A DNA stretch of 64,000 nucleotides, from contig JADJRJ010000030.1 in the NCBI GenBank assembly GCA_016712265.1, forward strand, positions 248,001 to 312,000, read 5' to 3'. Position 1 is the stretch's first letter. Every line of letters starts with the position of its first letter. The position numbers were made by a program, and so were the translations under genes. The notes below the pieces were generated by a model that was not told the origin of the DNA, ran no database searches, and saw only the letters and a list, made by a program, of their open reading frames with translations. Source of the stretch: Gemmatimonadota bacterium (GTDB lineage Bacteria; Gemmatimonadota; Gemmatimonadetes; Gemmatimonadales; Gemmatimonadaceae). Positions 34,523 through 43,071 of this stretch are shown here, in pieces.

Positions 34523-35689
34523 CTAACCTGCGACCTCGAACACCCCGGCCGCACCCATCCCGCCGCCGATGCACATGGTGACGAGGCCGTAGCCACCACC
34601 GCGGCGCCGGAGTTCGTGGATCAGCTGCGTCGTGAGCTTGGCGCCGGTGGCGCCGAGCGGGTGGCCCAGCGCGATCGCGCCGCCGTTGACGTTTAGTCGG
34701 TCGTCCGGCATCCCCAGCTCGCGCTTGACCGCGATGGCCTGGGCCGCGAACGCCTCGTTGAACTCGATGAGGGCCAGCTGGTCCATGGTGAGCCCGGCCC
34801 GAGCGAGGGCCTTCGGCACCGCGACAATTGGCCCGACCCCCATGATGTCCGGGTCCACGCCTCCAACACCAAACGACACAAAGCGAGCGAGGGGAGTCGC
34901 CCCCACGGCACGGGCCCGCTCGGCGGACATCAGGACCACCGCGGCGGCGCCGTCGGAGTAGGGACTGGAGTTCCCGGCGGTCACCGACCCCCCGGCCTTG
35001 AAGGCCGCCGGCAGCTTGGCCAGGCGCTCCACCGTCGTGTCCTTGCGCACCAGCTCGTCCACCGCGAACAGCCCCTCCTCGACCTGCTTCGTGGCGCCGT
35101 GCCAGGTGACCCGCTCGACCGGGACGGGGACCACCTGGTCGGTAAACACCCCGGCCTCCAGGGCGGCCGCCGCCTTCTGGTGGCTGCTTAACGCATAGGC
35201 ATCCTGGTCGGCACGGCTCACCTGCCACCGCGTGGCGACGCGCTCCGCGGTAAAGCCCATGGCGATCATCCCTTCGGTCATGCCATCGTGCAGCCGAGCG
35301 TGGTGGCCGCTCATCGGCACCTGGCTCATCATCTCCACGCCGCCGGCCACCACGACGTCAGCCATCCCGCTCAAGATGGCCTGCGCGCCGGACGCGATGG
35401 TCTGCAGCCCGGAGGAACAGAAGCGGTTGATCGTCGCCCCGGGTACCTCCACGGGAAGCCGGGCGCGGAGGACGGCCAGCCGGGCCACATTGAGCCCCTG
35501 CGAACCCTCGGGCATCGCACAGCCCCACAACACGTCGTCGATGGTGCGGGGATCAAGGTCCGCCCGCTTCACCGCCTCCTGGATCACCAGGGCCGACAAG
35601 TCGATCGGGGTCACACCGGCGAGCGAACCATCCTTCTTGCCGCGCCCCACGGCGGTGCGAACGGCGGCGACGATGACAGCCTCAGGCAT
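34523..35689 (-). CDS. fadA: Acetyl-CoA C-acyltransferase (3-ketoacyl-CoA thiolase)
   Basis: A 388-residue thiolase. The nucleophile Cys91 lies in NRFCSSGLQ. The conserved GHPLGATGA contains the catalytic His, and the second active-site cysteine is in TMCIGGGMGAAGVFE near the C-terminus. The N-terminus (EAVIVAAVRTAVGRGKKDGS) resembles FadA of the fatty-acid beta-oxidation complex rather than biosynthetic acetoacetyl-CoA thiolases. It catalyses thiolytic cleavage of 3-ketoacyl-CoA. It lies 60 bases downstream of the FadN-type gene on the same strand, so the pair is an operon encoding the last three steps of beta-oxidation. Confidence 0.95.
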   Translation of the reverse strand: MPEAVIVAAVRTAVGRGKKDGSLAGVTPIDLSALVIQEAVKRADLDPRTIDDVLWGCAMPEGSQGLNVARLAVLRARLPVEVPGATINRFCSSGLQTIASGAQAILSGMADVVVAGGVEMMSQVPMSGHHARLHDGMTEGMIAMGFTAERVATRWQVSRADQDAYALSSHQKAAAALEAGVFTDQVVPVPVERVTWHGATKQVEEGLFAVDELVRKDTTVERLAKLPAAFKAGGSVTAGNSSPYSDGAAAVVLMSAERARAVGATPLARFVSFGVGGVDPDIMGVGPIVAVPKALARAGLTMDQLALIEFNEAFAAQAIAVKRELGMPDDRLNVNGGAIALGHPLGATGAKLTTQLIHELRRRGGGYGLVTMCIGGGMGAAGVFEVAG

Positions 35690-35749
35690 GGCAGTGTCCT
35701 GTGCAGGTAAACATTCAGACGGCGGGAAGCGAAGGCAGCGGGCGACCGG

Positions 35750-38059
35750 TCAGTTGCGCAGGGGTTTCCCGGTGCCCAGCATGTGGGCGATGCGCGCCTG
35801 CGTCTCGGCGGTCCCCAGGAGGGCGAGGAACGCTTCGCGCTCCAGGTCCAGGATGTCCTGCTCGGTAACGTCCCGGGGGGGACCGTCACCGCCCGATAAC
35901 ACGTAGGCGATGTGCTGGCCGATCCGGACGTCATGGGCACTGATGTAGCCCGCTTCCTGCATGGCCCACACGCCATACTTGAGGTTGCCGTAGGCCTCGC
36001 GTCCCAGTGCACGAATCGTGGAGGGTGGTGGCGGCGTGTACCCCGGGGCGAGGTCGAGGACGCGCGCTTTCGCGTCGGCCAGGAGGTGGTCGCGGTTCAT
36101 CGAGACGCGGTCGCCCATTCGGAGGAACCCCAGTCGGCGCGCGTCCGATGCGCTGCTGCTCGTTGTGGCCATCGAGATGAGCTTGAACGCTCGCTTGACC
36201 GCCTCGAACGGGTCCGCCTCTTCGTACGGCGCCAGCTCGCGCGTGAAGCGGAAGAGCAACTCCTTCGTGCCGCCACCACCCGGGATGAGCCCGACGCCAA
36301 CCTCCACGAGTCCCGCGTACAGCTCCCCATGCGCCTGCACGAGGTCGGCATGCAGGAGGAACTCGCAGCCGCCGCCTAACGTGAGTCCGGCCGGGGCGAC
36401 CACGACCGGGAACGGCAAGCGACGCAGGTCCATCACCCCCTGCTGGAACGCCGCGATGGCCGCCTCGATGGCCTTCCAGTCGCCGGCCTGTGCCCGGGCA
36501 CCGACGGCGCCCAGGTCTGCGCCGGCGGAAAACGTGCGGGGATCGGCGTTGCCGATCACCAGTCCCTCGAACGCGCCGGTCCGTATCCGGGCGGCTGCCT
36601 GCCCGATGGCGGCAAAGACGCCGGGACCCAGGGTGTTCATCTTGGCCCGGAACTCCAGGAGCAACACCCCATCCCCCAGGTCGAGCAAGGCGGCCGCGTC
36701 GTTGTGATCCACCACCTTGCCGGTGGTATGCAGCGTCGGAAGATGGATGAGCCCGGGCACGGGCTCCACGGGGACGTACTCCCCGAGCAGCGTGATCTGC
36801 CGCGGGCCACTGTTCAGCTGGCGATAACACCCCTCGCGAGCGGCGGCGAGCAGGGCAGGGGGTTCGACGCCGCGCGCGTGTGCCTGGTCACGCAGGAACT
36901 CGATCCCCATGGCGTCGATCTGCGCGAACGGTCCCATCTCCCACCCGTAGCCCCACTCCATGGCGCGGTCCACCGAGATGAGGTCGGGGGAGAGATCCGG
37001 GGCGGTGGTGAGGGTGTAGAGGGACACATCCGTCAGCAGGTGGCGGACAAACTCCGCGCGGTTGCCCCCGGCCCGGGTGATGCCTCGGAGGCGCTCGACC
37101 AGCGGTGCCTTGCGCAAGTACGCGAGTTCCTCGGCGACCACGTCACCCTGCGGCGCATACTCCAGCGTCCGCCAATCCAGCGTCGCAATTCCCTTCTTGT
37201 CCTTGCGGTAGAAACCGGCGCCGGTCTTCTCGCCCAGGCGTCCGCTGGCGACAAGCTGGTGCACCCAGTCGGGCAAGGTGAAGTCTTCACCCGTGGCGGC
37301 AGCGGTGCCGGCTGCGACGTGCAGCAGGATGTCGATGCCCGAGATATCGCTCGTGCGGAACGTGGCAGACTTGGCGCGGCCCGTGAAGGGCCCCGTCAGA
37401 AAGTCAACTTCGTCAATCGAGAGCTGGTACTGCTCCATGAGGCGCAACACGCGGACCATTCCATACAGGCCGATCCGATTGGCGATGAAGCCGGGGGCGT
37501 CTTTCGCGATGACGACGCCCTTGCCGAGGGTCCGCTCGGCAAAATGGCGGAGCGTGGCCACCACCGACGCGGCGGTGTCCGGCCCTGGGATGATCTCCAG
37601 CAGGTGGAGGTACCGCACCGGGTTGAAGAAGTGAGTGCCGAGGAACCGTTCGCGAAACGCCGCGCTGCGCCCCTCCTGGAGCACGCGCATCGGGATGCTC
37701 GACGTATTCGAGGCGATGATCGCATCGGCATGCGCTACCTCCTCGAGGCGGGCAAAGAGCCCCTGCTTGGGCGCCGGCTGCTCAATGATGGCCTCCACGA
37801 TCCAGTCGCAATCGGCGAGCTGCCCCAGGTCATCCTCGGTGTTGCCGACGGAGATCAGTCGGGCCGCTGCCGGGTCCATGAGCGGGGCCGGGCGCGCCTT
37901 GAGTGCGCGCGCCACCGCGGCGCGTGCCAAGGCGCTGCGATCCCCGTCCGCGGCGGGGACGTCGAGCAGGACCACAGGGACGCCCGCGGAGGCGCAGAGG
38001 GTGGCGATTCCCGTGCCCATGGCACCGGCGCCTATTACGCCGACCTTGTTGATCCGCAT
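35750..38059 (-). CDS. fadN: 3-hydroxyacyl-CoA dehydrogenase / enoyl-CoA hydratase (FadN-type)
   Basis: A 769-residue bifunctional protein (ATG 38059; a GTG two codons upstream is possible). The domain order is dehydrogenase first: a Rossmann domain starting KVGVIGAGAMGTGIA, then the 3HCDH motif GTHFFNPVRYLHLLEIIPG and two C-terminal dehydrogenase domains. The enoyl-CoA hydratase (crotonase) domain follows from about residue 480, with GLVIGNADPRTFSAGADLGA and LTLGGGCEFLLHAD. This order is the reverse of E. coli FadB and matches FadN of Bacillus. It converts trans-2-enoyl-CoA to 3-ketoacyl-CoA. The reading frame is intact. Operon with fadA; no acyl-CoA dehydrogenase gene is nearby. Confidence 0.92.
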   Translation of the reverse strand: MRINKVGVIGAGAMGTGIATLCASAGVPVVLLDVPAADGDRSALARAAVARALKARPAPLMDPAAARLISVGNTEDDLGQLADCDWIVEAIIEQPAPKQGLFARLEEVAHADAIIASNTSSIPMRVLQEGRSAAFRERFLGTHFFNPVRYLHLLEIIPGPDTAASVVATLRHFAERTLGKGVVIAKDAPGFIANRIGLYGMVRVLRLMEQYQLSIDEVDFLTGPFTGRAKSATFRTSDISGIDILLHVAAGTAAATGEDFTLPDWVHQLVASGRLGEKTGAGFYRKDKKGIATLDWRTLEYAPQGDVVAEELAYLRKAPLVERLRGITRAGGNRAEFVRHLLTDVSLYTLTTAPDLSPDLISVDRAMEWGYGWEMGPFAQIDAMGIEFLRDQAHARGVEPPALLAAAREGCYRQLNSGPRQITLLGEYVPVEPVPGLIHLPTLHTTGKVVDHNDAAALLDLGDGVLLLEFRAKMNTLGPGVFAAIGQAAARIRTGAFEGLVIGNADPRTFSAGADLGAVGARAQAGDWKAIEAAIAAFQQGVMDLRRLPFPVVVAPAGLTLGGGCEFLLHADLVQAHGELYAGLVEVGVGLIPGGGGTKELLFRFTRELAPYEEADPFEAVKRAFKLISMATTSSSASDARRLGFLRMGDRVSMNRDHLLADAKARVLDLAPGYTPPPPSTIRALGREAYGNLKYGVWAMQEAGYISAHDVRIGQHIAYVLSGGDGPPRDVTEQDILDLEREAFLALLGTAETQARIAHMLGTGKPLRN

Positions 38060-38172
38060 CCACACACTTCCGGTCGTGGGTTGGTGGGAAGTTCAGTACG
38101 CGGCGGACGAAAGAGAAGGGTGTCGTCACCCCTCCGGCTACCGGGGTGCGAGACGGGCCGCTACGCTCCAGC

Positions 38173-38958
38173 ATGGAACGGATCGTACCCGCCCACCTCG
38201 CGCGACTGGCCGTCCTCACCCTCGTGACCCTCGGGTGCGGCGTGTCTCCGGCAGTTGAGCAGGAGGCCGGCGACGCGATGGCGGCGCAGGTTATTCGGGA
38301 GTCGCCGGTGTTTGCCGACACGGCGCTCGACGCCTGGCTGGACGCACTCGGTGCCCGCATTGTGGCCGTCGCAGACTCCCAGCAGGGCCCCTGGAACTTC
38401 ACCGTCATCGATCGTGACGACCTCAACGCGTTCGCCATTCCCGGAGGGCACGTCTTCGTACATCGCGGTCTGCTGGCGGCGGCCGGCACCATGTCGGAGG
38501 TCGCTGGGGTCGTGGGCCACGAGGTAGCCCATGTCACCCTCCGGCACTCGGCGAGACAACTCGGCAAGCGCACCCGGACCGGCGTGGTCCTGGGGATTTT
38601 CTGCACCGTGACTGGATGGTGCGCGGGCGACGTGGCGCAGGTTGCCCTTGAGCTGGGTGGGGCGGCGTGGATGGCCCGCCACAGCAGGGCCGACGAGGCG
38701 CAATCCGACTCTGCCGCGATCGAGTACCTGGTTCGCGCGGGCATCGATCCAGGGGGAGTGACCCGGATGTTTGAGCGGATGGCGGCGGAACGCAGCTCCA
38801 CCCCCGGGGCCCTCGAGGCGTTCTTTTCATCCCATCCGCTGGACGACGAGCGGGTTCGGGCCACCCGCGCCCAGGTCGGGCGGGCCCGGCTGGGCCCGGC
38901 ACTTCAGGGGGACGATTCGGTCTTCCTGCGGGTCAGGCCCCCACGGGGGCCAGGGTGA
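38173..38958 (+). CDS. M48 family metallopeptidase, lipoprotein
   Basis: A 261-residue protein. ATG 38173 gives a lipoprotein signal (MERIVPAHLARLAVLTLVTL, Cys22). The zinc motif HExxH is GHEVAH (His116, Glu117, His120) within VVGHEVAHVTLRHSARQ. The third ligand is the glutamate of RADEAQSDSAAIEYL. The preceding AFAIPGGHVFVHRGLL is the other strong M48 signature. This is the periplasmic, BepA/YfgC- or LoiP-like branch, involved in outer-membrane protein quality control. It has no TPR domain, so it is the short form. It is divergent from fadN and precedes the TPR gene by about 115 bases. Confidence 0.93.
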   Translation: MERIVPAHLARLAVLTLVTLGCGVSPAVEQEAGDAMAAQVIRESPVFADTALDAWLDALGARIVAVADSQQGPWNFTVIDRDDLNAFAIPGGHVFVHRGLLAAAGTMSEVAGVVGHEVAHVTLRHSARQLGKRTRTGVVLGIFCTVTGWCAGDVAQVALELGGAAWMARHSRADEAQSDSAAIEYLVRAGIDPGGVTRMFERMAAERSSTPGALEAFFSSHPLDDERVRATRAQVGRARLGPALQGDDSVFLRVRPPRGPG

Positions 38959-39074
38959 GTCGCGGCCCTGGTGACCTGCGGCACGGCACCTGCAGCTGTA
39001 TTTAGGTGTACCCTTGTGCAATCGCGCCCCGGACAGGATAATGGGGGCGCTCCCACTGCCCGGATTTGGTCCAG

Positions 39075-40352
39075 ATGCTTGCACCGCAGTCGCCATTTGA
39101 CGCTTACCGTGCGGACCTTGATCGGTTCGCTCGTCGCTCGGAGTTTGGGTCCGCGGACACGGTGTGGCTGCTGCTGGCGCACTGCCTGGGCCGGTTGGCG
39201 CGGGTGGGGACCGGTGTTCGCGAGCAGCTGGCTCAGCAGGCGGCTGACGCCCTGCGTGACCTGCTGGAAGGGGTAGGCACGTCCGAAGCAGAAAGCGGTT
39301 CCGAGGCGCATTTCGCCGACCTGCGCCTGATTGTGGCCGGGCTTGCCGTGATCGACACCCCTGATGGGGCGAACGCAGTTGCACGGGCGTGTAGGGGATT
39401 CGCCTACAGGATGAGCGAAGCCGGGGCGCTTTCGGTCTCGTACGCGGTGCTCGGTCATGCGCGCGCCTGTGCGATTCAGGCGTCGGATCGGGAGCGCGGC
39501 CTGCTGGCCGCCGACCAAGCCCGCGTGGCGCGGCAGCTGGGCGAGCTGGAGTCGGCGGACGAGCTCTATCGCGTGGCGGAACTGGTCAGCGCGCGGTCCG
39601 GGGATCAGGAACTGGCGGCACGCGCGAGTCTGGGGCGCGGCGTACTCGCGCGGATTCAGGGTAACTACCCGCAGGCGCGACAGATGCTTCAGCGGGGCCT
39701 GCAAATGGCTCAAGCCGGAGGGTCGGCGGAGCTGCAGTTCTTCGCACATCAGGGATTGACCATCGTCGAGTGCGTTGCCAAGCGCTACGATCTGTCGCTC
39801 CAGCATGGCTGGGCGGCCTTCATGCTGTCCCGAGGCGATGCCACGCGCGAAGCGGAGTCGCTGTCGAACCTCGCGCAGGTCTGCCTCGAGGCGGGGTATC
39901 CGCGCGCGGCGCTCCAGGCGTTTCTGGGGACGTTGTCCCGGGCGACGGTCCTCCGGGTGCGGCTTGCATCCCTTGGCGGTGCCGCACTGGCCGCAGGTCG
40001 ATGCGGCGATCTGGCGGTGTTGGCGCGGCTTGCCGAGGAGATCAAGGCTACGGTCGAGCGAAGTGCGCTTCCCTACGAAAATGCGGACACGCTCCGCCAT
40101 CTCGCGCTTGCCTATTCAGCAACGGGAGACGACCTGAACGCCGAGCGTTACCGCCGCGCCGCGCTGGAGATTGCGGACGCGAAGGGCTATCACGAATTGC
40201 GGATCTCCTGCGACCGACCCGAGGTAGCGCGCACGGGTGCAGCCCCGCGAGCCCTGCCGCTGGAGGTGGAGAGCTTCGAGCTGGTCTCGAGCCTCTCCGC
40301 GCTCGAACCCGAGACCAGCGAAACCGCGTTCGTCCTTACACGTTCGGGTTGA
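39075..40352 (+). CDS. TPR-repeat cytoplasmic protein
   Basis: A 425-residue protein. The ATG at 39075 is preferred over a TTG three codons upstream. There is no signal peptide. From about residue 140 to 390 the chain is made of paired helices of the tetratricopeptide kind: LLAADQARVARQLGELESADELY, RASLGRGVLARIQGNYPQARQML, SLSNLAQVCLEAGYPRAALQAFL, and DTLRHLALAYSATGDDLNAERYR. It resembles the C-terminal sensor half of MalT/LuxR-type regulators but carries no DNA-binding domain. The AraC-type regulator gene is close downstream. The last codons (VLTRSG) run, on the opposite strand, into the first 21-base repeat of the NPNV lipoprotein gene, so the two genes overlap tail to tail by 17 bases. Confidence 0.78.
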   Translation: MLAPQSPFDAYRADLDRFARRSEFGSADTVWLLLAHCLGRLARVGTGVREQLAQQAADALRDLLEGVGTSEAESGSEAHFADLRLIVAGLAVIDTPDGANAVARACRGFAYRMSEAGALSVSYAVLGHARACAIQASDRERGLLAADQARVARQLGELESADELYRVAELVSARSGDQELAARASLGRGVLARIQGNYPQARQMLQRGLQMAQAGGSAELQFFAHQGLTIVECVAKRYDLSLQHGWAAFMLSRGDATREAESLSNLAQVCLEAGYPRAALQAFLGTLSRATVLRVRLASLGGAALAAGRCGDLAVLARLAEEIKATVERSALPYENADTLRHLALAYSATGDDLNAERYRRAALEIADAKGYHELRISCDRPEVARTGAAPRALPLEVESFELVSSLSALEPETSETAFVLTRSG

Positions 40353-40512
40353 CGAAATTCACGTTCGGGTTCACGAAGTTCACGTTCGGGTTGACGAAGT
40401 TGACGTTCGGGTTCACGAAGCCCTTCGGGGCGGTCGGCTCCATCGGCGACGAGCAGGCGGCGAGGCCGGCGGCGGCAACAACGAAAGCGGCGAAACGGGC
40501 GAAGCGGGTCAT
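40336..40512 (-). CDS. Small lipoprotein made of FVNPNVN repeats
   Basis: A 58-residue predicted protein starting at ATG 40512. Residues 1-20 are a lipoprotein signal with lipobox LAAC (Cys20). A short linker (SSPMEPTAPKG) follows, then four copies of a 7-residue repeat, FVNPNVN, the last ending FVNPNV before TAA. The repeats are perfect at the protein level although codons differ, which argues for selection on the peptide. No family is recognised. The mature product would be a lipid-anchored, Asn/Val-rich peptide of about 39 residues, perhaps surface-displayed, structural or signalling. It is on the opposite strand to, and overlaps, the end of the TPR gene and is divergent from the AraC-type gene. 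Confidence 0.72.
   Translation of the reverse strand: MTRFARFAAFVVAAAGLAACSSPMEPTAPKGFVNPNVNFVNPNVNFVNPNVNFVNPNV
40339..40422. repeat. Four tandem 21-base repeats
   Basis: Four head-to-tail units of exactly 21 bases (40339, 40360, 40381, 40402). Each keeps the core ACGTTCGGGTT and ACGAA and varies at four or five positions, for example GGTTGACG alternating with GGTTCACG. On the minus strand each unit encodes FVNPNVN. The unit length is in frame, so copy-number change would alter the lipoprotein without breaking it. Confidence 0.92.
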
Positions 40513-40644
40513 TGGGGAATCCTCGTCGTGGTTGGAGAGGTGCTCACCGGCGAGTATAGCCGCGCGCCAATGGCGCGGCAGACACCCAATGGGCACCTCC
40601 CTTACATGGTGTAACCTTTTCGATCACGGGATCTACCAGGCACC

Positions 40645-41436
40645 ATGATTGTCGGCGCCCTCGTCTGGGACACCACTGCGCGCGTGCGATTGGCTGAGGC
40701 CGTCAGGGGGTGGGGTCACCTGCATGTCTGTGACCGTCCATCCGAACTGCTTGCGCTCGCGGAGAACGGCCTCGTCGAAGTCGCGGTTGTTGACCTGAGG
40801 GATCCCTGGGGGGAGAGCACACTGCAGACGGTGCGACGCCTCACGGCCGACTTTCCGAGTGTGCCGGTCATGCTCTACTGGGTCATGTCGCCGATGGCCT
40901 CACGGGACATGCTCGAGTTCGCCAAGGCCGGGGTCAGCGACCTGGTACTGCGCGAGCTGGACGACGTCCACGGCCGTCTGGAAGGGTCCCTGCGCGATGC
41001 CGTGAGCCGACGCTCCGCGCTCGCGGTGTACGATGAGCTGGCCGAACTCGTCCCGCAGAACGTCGCGGTCATGATCCGATTCTGCCTGGAGAACGGGCGG
41101 CGCGCACTCACGGTGGAGGAGGTCGCGGCCGGACTCAACGTCCATCGCAAGACCCTCGTGGACCGACTCAGCGCCGCCGGACTGCCGACGCCCAGTACGG
41201 TGATTGCCTGGTGCCGCCTGCTCATCTCCGCGCAGATGCTGGAGGATCCGGGCCGCACGGTCGAACAAGTCGCCCTGATGCTCGACTTTCCCTCGGGGAC
41301 GTCGATGCGCAACATGGTCAAGCGCTATACCGGGTTGCGCACCGGCGAGGTGCGGGAGAACGGTGGCCTGCGCTGCATCCTCCACGCGTTCAAGCGGGAG
41401 CTTCAGGGCGCCGGGGCGCGACAGGAAGCGTCCTAG
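40645..41436 (+). CDS. Receiver-like / AraC-type transcriptional regulator
   Basis: A 263-residue protein. Residues 1-125 resemble a response-regulator receiver fold: alternating strands and helices with VAVVDLRDPWG in the phosphoacceptor position, then VPVMLYWVM and AGVSDLVLREL. The classical Asp-Asp pair near the N-terminus is absent, so phosphorylation is doubtful. Residues 160-245 form an AraC-type double helix-turn-helix: RALTVEEVAAGLNVHRKTLV and RTVEQVALMLDFPSGTSMRN. The end (YTGLRTGEVRENGG) resembles the YFxxxFGxxPxxYR region of AraC proteins. It is divergent from the NPNV lipoprotein gene (132 bases between the starts), a natural candidate target. Confidence 0.8.
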   Translation: MIVGALVWDTTARVRLAEAVRGWGHLHVCDRPSELLALAENGLVEVAVVDLRDPWGESTLQTVRRLTADFPSVPVMLYWVMSPMASRDMLEFAKAGVSDLVLRELDDVHGRLEGSLRDAVSRRSALAVYDELAELVPQNVAVMIRFCLENGRRALTVEEVAAGLNVHRKTLVDRLSAAGLPTPSTVIAWCRLLISAQMLEDPGRTVEQVALMLDFPSGTSMRNMVKRYTGLRTGEVRENGGLRCILHAFKRELQGAGARQEAS

Positions 41437-41747
41437 GGCGACAAGGGGTGGGGGCGCGACACCTCGATGGTGACGGCGTCCTCCGCGAGTTCCAGGACGC
41501 AGTGCTCCCCTGGAACCAGGGCACGAAAGGCCTCGCACGCCACGAAGAGGTGCTCCCCGCCGCCCTCGCCATGCGTGGCGCACCGCTGGCACGACCGTCG
41601 TTCCAGGGTCGCGGGGGCGGCGGAGTCCCCAACCCGACCTTGCAGCCGGTCGCCGATCATGCGCAGCCGACGATAGGTCGTCTCGGTAATGTCGAGGCGA
41701 CCATCGAGCGGCGTCTTGCGCCCCACGGGTCGGACTTCCAGAAGCAT
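41433..41747 (-). CDS. Hypothetical protein with Cys-x-x-Cys motif
   Basis: A 104-residue protein of unknown function. The ATG at 41747 lies 8 bases after the amidohydrolase stop and follows AAGGGG; an earlier in-frame start would overlap that gene. The N-terminal half is strand-rich (MLLEVRPVGRKTPLDGRLDI), with TYRRLRMIGDRLQGRV in the middle. A CQRC motif and a later cysteine (LFVACEAF) could bind a metal. The C-terminus (VLELAEDAVTIEVSRPH) is a further pair of strands. Its stop overlaps that of the AraC-type gene on the other strand. It is the last gene of the amidohydrolase operon. Confidence 0.6.
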   Translation of the reverse strand: MLLEVRPVGRKTPLDGRLDITETTYRRLRMIGDRLQGRVGDSAAPATLERRSCQRCATHGEGGGEHLFVACEAFRALVPGEHCVLELAEDAVTIEVSRPHPLSP

Positions 41748-41754
41748 TGGCCCC

Positions 41755-43071
41755 TTACCGGATGCGGCGACCGCCCTGAAAGACCGCCCGGACGTCACGC
41801 ATGACGGTCATGTCCAGCAGTGGGTCGCCTCGCACAAAAATGATGTCGGCGTACCGACCTGGAGCCAGGACCCCGATGCGGTCCTCCGCCCGAAGAAAAC
41901 GGGCGGGCCACAGGGTGGCCGACTGCAGGATCTCCATCGGCGGGACGCCCAACTCCCTCCACTTCGCCATCTCCCGCCACGTGGCATCGCCGTGGAACAT
42001 GGCGGGAATTCCCGCGTCGGTCCCGATCATCAGCCGCACCCCTGTTTCGCGCAGTTGGGCGAACTTCTGGGGCAGAATCGGGATGCGCGAGGGGAAGAGG
42101 GCGTAATACGGGAGTTGCGTGATCGCCGTGAGGGACGTGCGGATTTCCGTTGCCATTTCGGCAGGCATGAACTCGCGCCACGCCGGGTCATCCAGTCGCT
42201 CGGGAAAGAGCGTTCCGCTTTCATACAGTGTGAACAGTGGGGACAGCGTGGGAGTCCAATACAGGCCGCTGTTGCGTTCCCGTAGTCGTTGCAGGACATC
42301 CGGCGCATAGCCCGGTGCCGTGCCGAGGCCCGTGTGCTCGAACCCATCCACCCCGGCGTCGAGGCCAATGCGAATTTCCTCCATGCGATGCGCGTGGGCG
42401 ACCACGGGCTTGCCGTTGCGGTGCGCCGTTTCCACGACCGCCCGGACCTCCTCCCGGGTCATCTGGTCCTGGTCGATCAGCTTGATGAAATCCACCCCCG
42501 CGTCGATGATGCGCTGGACCTTCGTCCTGGCGTCCTCGGCGCCGTTCACCCCCCAGCGGAAGTCCTGCTCGTATGCCTCGTAGGGAGCGTGCTGGATAAA
42601 GGGGCCAGAGACAAACAACCGGGGGCCGGGAATCTCACCGGCGGCAATGCGTCGCTTGACCGCGAGGATGTCGTCCAGTCGCGCGCCGAGGTCGCGCGCG
42701 GTCGTCACCCCGGCGTTGAGGAGCTGTCGAGCCGCGATGGGCATCACCAGGGTCGCGTCCCGGGTGCCGTAGAGCTGGTCCCACCGCTTGTAGTCGCCGT
42801 GCCCAAGGATGTGCAGGTGGACGTGCATGTCGATCAGCCCCGGGAGGACCGTCATGCCATTCGCATCCACGATACGCGTTCCCGCCGGGATGGGCACGTC
42901 GCCCTCACGCCCCACGCGCGTGATGCGTTCGCCACTCACCAGGATGACCCCGTTCTCGATTGGCGGGCCGCCGTACCCATCGATGACCCGCCCGCCGACA
43001 ATGGCCACGGTCGGGGCCTGCGCCGTCAGGAGGGCGGGGAAGAGGAGCGCAACCGCCAGTCGGCGTCTCAT
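41755..43071 (-). CDS. Secreted amidohydrolase family metallohydrolase
   Basis: A 438-residue protein. ATG 43071 gives a signal peptide (MRRRLAVALLFPALLTAQAP) and overlaps the upstream nitronate monooxygenase stop (ATGA). The mature chain starts with the small beta domain typical of amidohydrolases (VAIVGGRVIDGYGGPPIENG). The metal motif is LPGLIDMHVHLHI (H-x-H), followed by an HAHRM segment, GVDGFEHTG and the catalytic-aspartate segment LMIGTDAGIP. The C-terminus (GRYADIIFVRGDPLLDMTVM) closes the composite domain. This is the Xaa-Pro dipeptidase/imidazolonepropionase-like subgroup. The substrate is not predictable from sequence; a periplasmic dipeptidase or aryldialkylphosphatase-type role is possible. 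Confidence 0.92.
   Translation of the reverse strand: MRRRLAVALLFPALLTAQAPTVAIVGGRVIDGYGGPPIENGVILVSGERITRVGREGDVPIPAGTRIVDANGMTVLPGLIDMHVHLHILGHGDYKRWDQLYGTRDATLVMPIAARQLLNAGVTTARDLGARLDDILAVKRRIAAGEIPGPRLFVSGPFIQHAPYEAYEQDFRWGVNGAEDARTKVQRIIDAGVDFIKLIDQDQMTREEVRAVVETAHRNGKPVVAHAHRMEEIRIGLDAGVDGFEHTGLGTAPGYAPDVLQRLRERNSGLYWTPTLSPLFTLYESGTLFPERLDDPAWREFMPAEMATEIRTSLTAITQLPYYALFPSRIPILPQKFAQLRETGVRLMIGTDAGIPAMFHGDATWREMAKWRELGVPPMEILQSATLWPARFLRAEDRIGVLAPGRYADIIFVRGDPLLDMTVMRDVRAVFQGGRRIR

Noticed and set aside
36704..38227. Long plus-strand open frame across the fadN-type gene
   Set aside because: Antisense to a clearly coding beta-oxidation gene; the translation is a His/Arg-rich shadow.
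39005..39015. GTGTACCCTT word upstream of the TPR gene, also at 53318 and as GTGTAACCTT near 40610
   Set aside because: Three upstream occurrences at differing distances (26-60 bases) from start codons and with no paired -35 box. This is too weak to call a promoter element.
40339..40422. Possible CRISPR-like repeats
   Set aside because: The units are contiguous without spacers and encode a repeated peptide; no cas genes are nearby.
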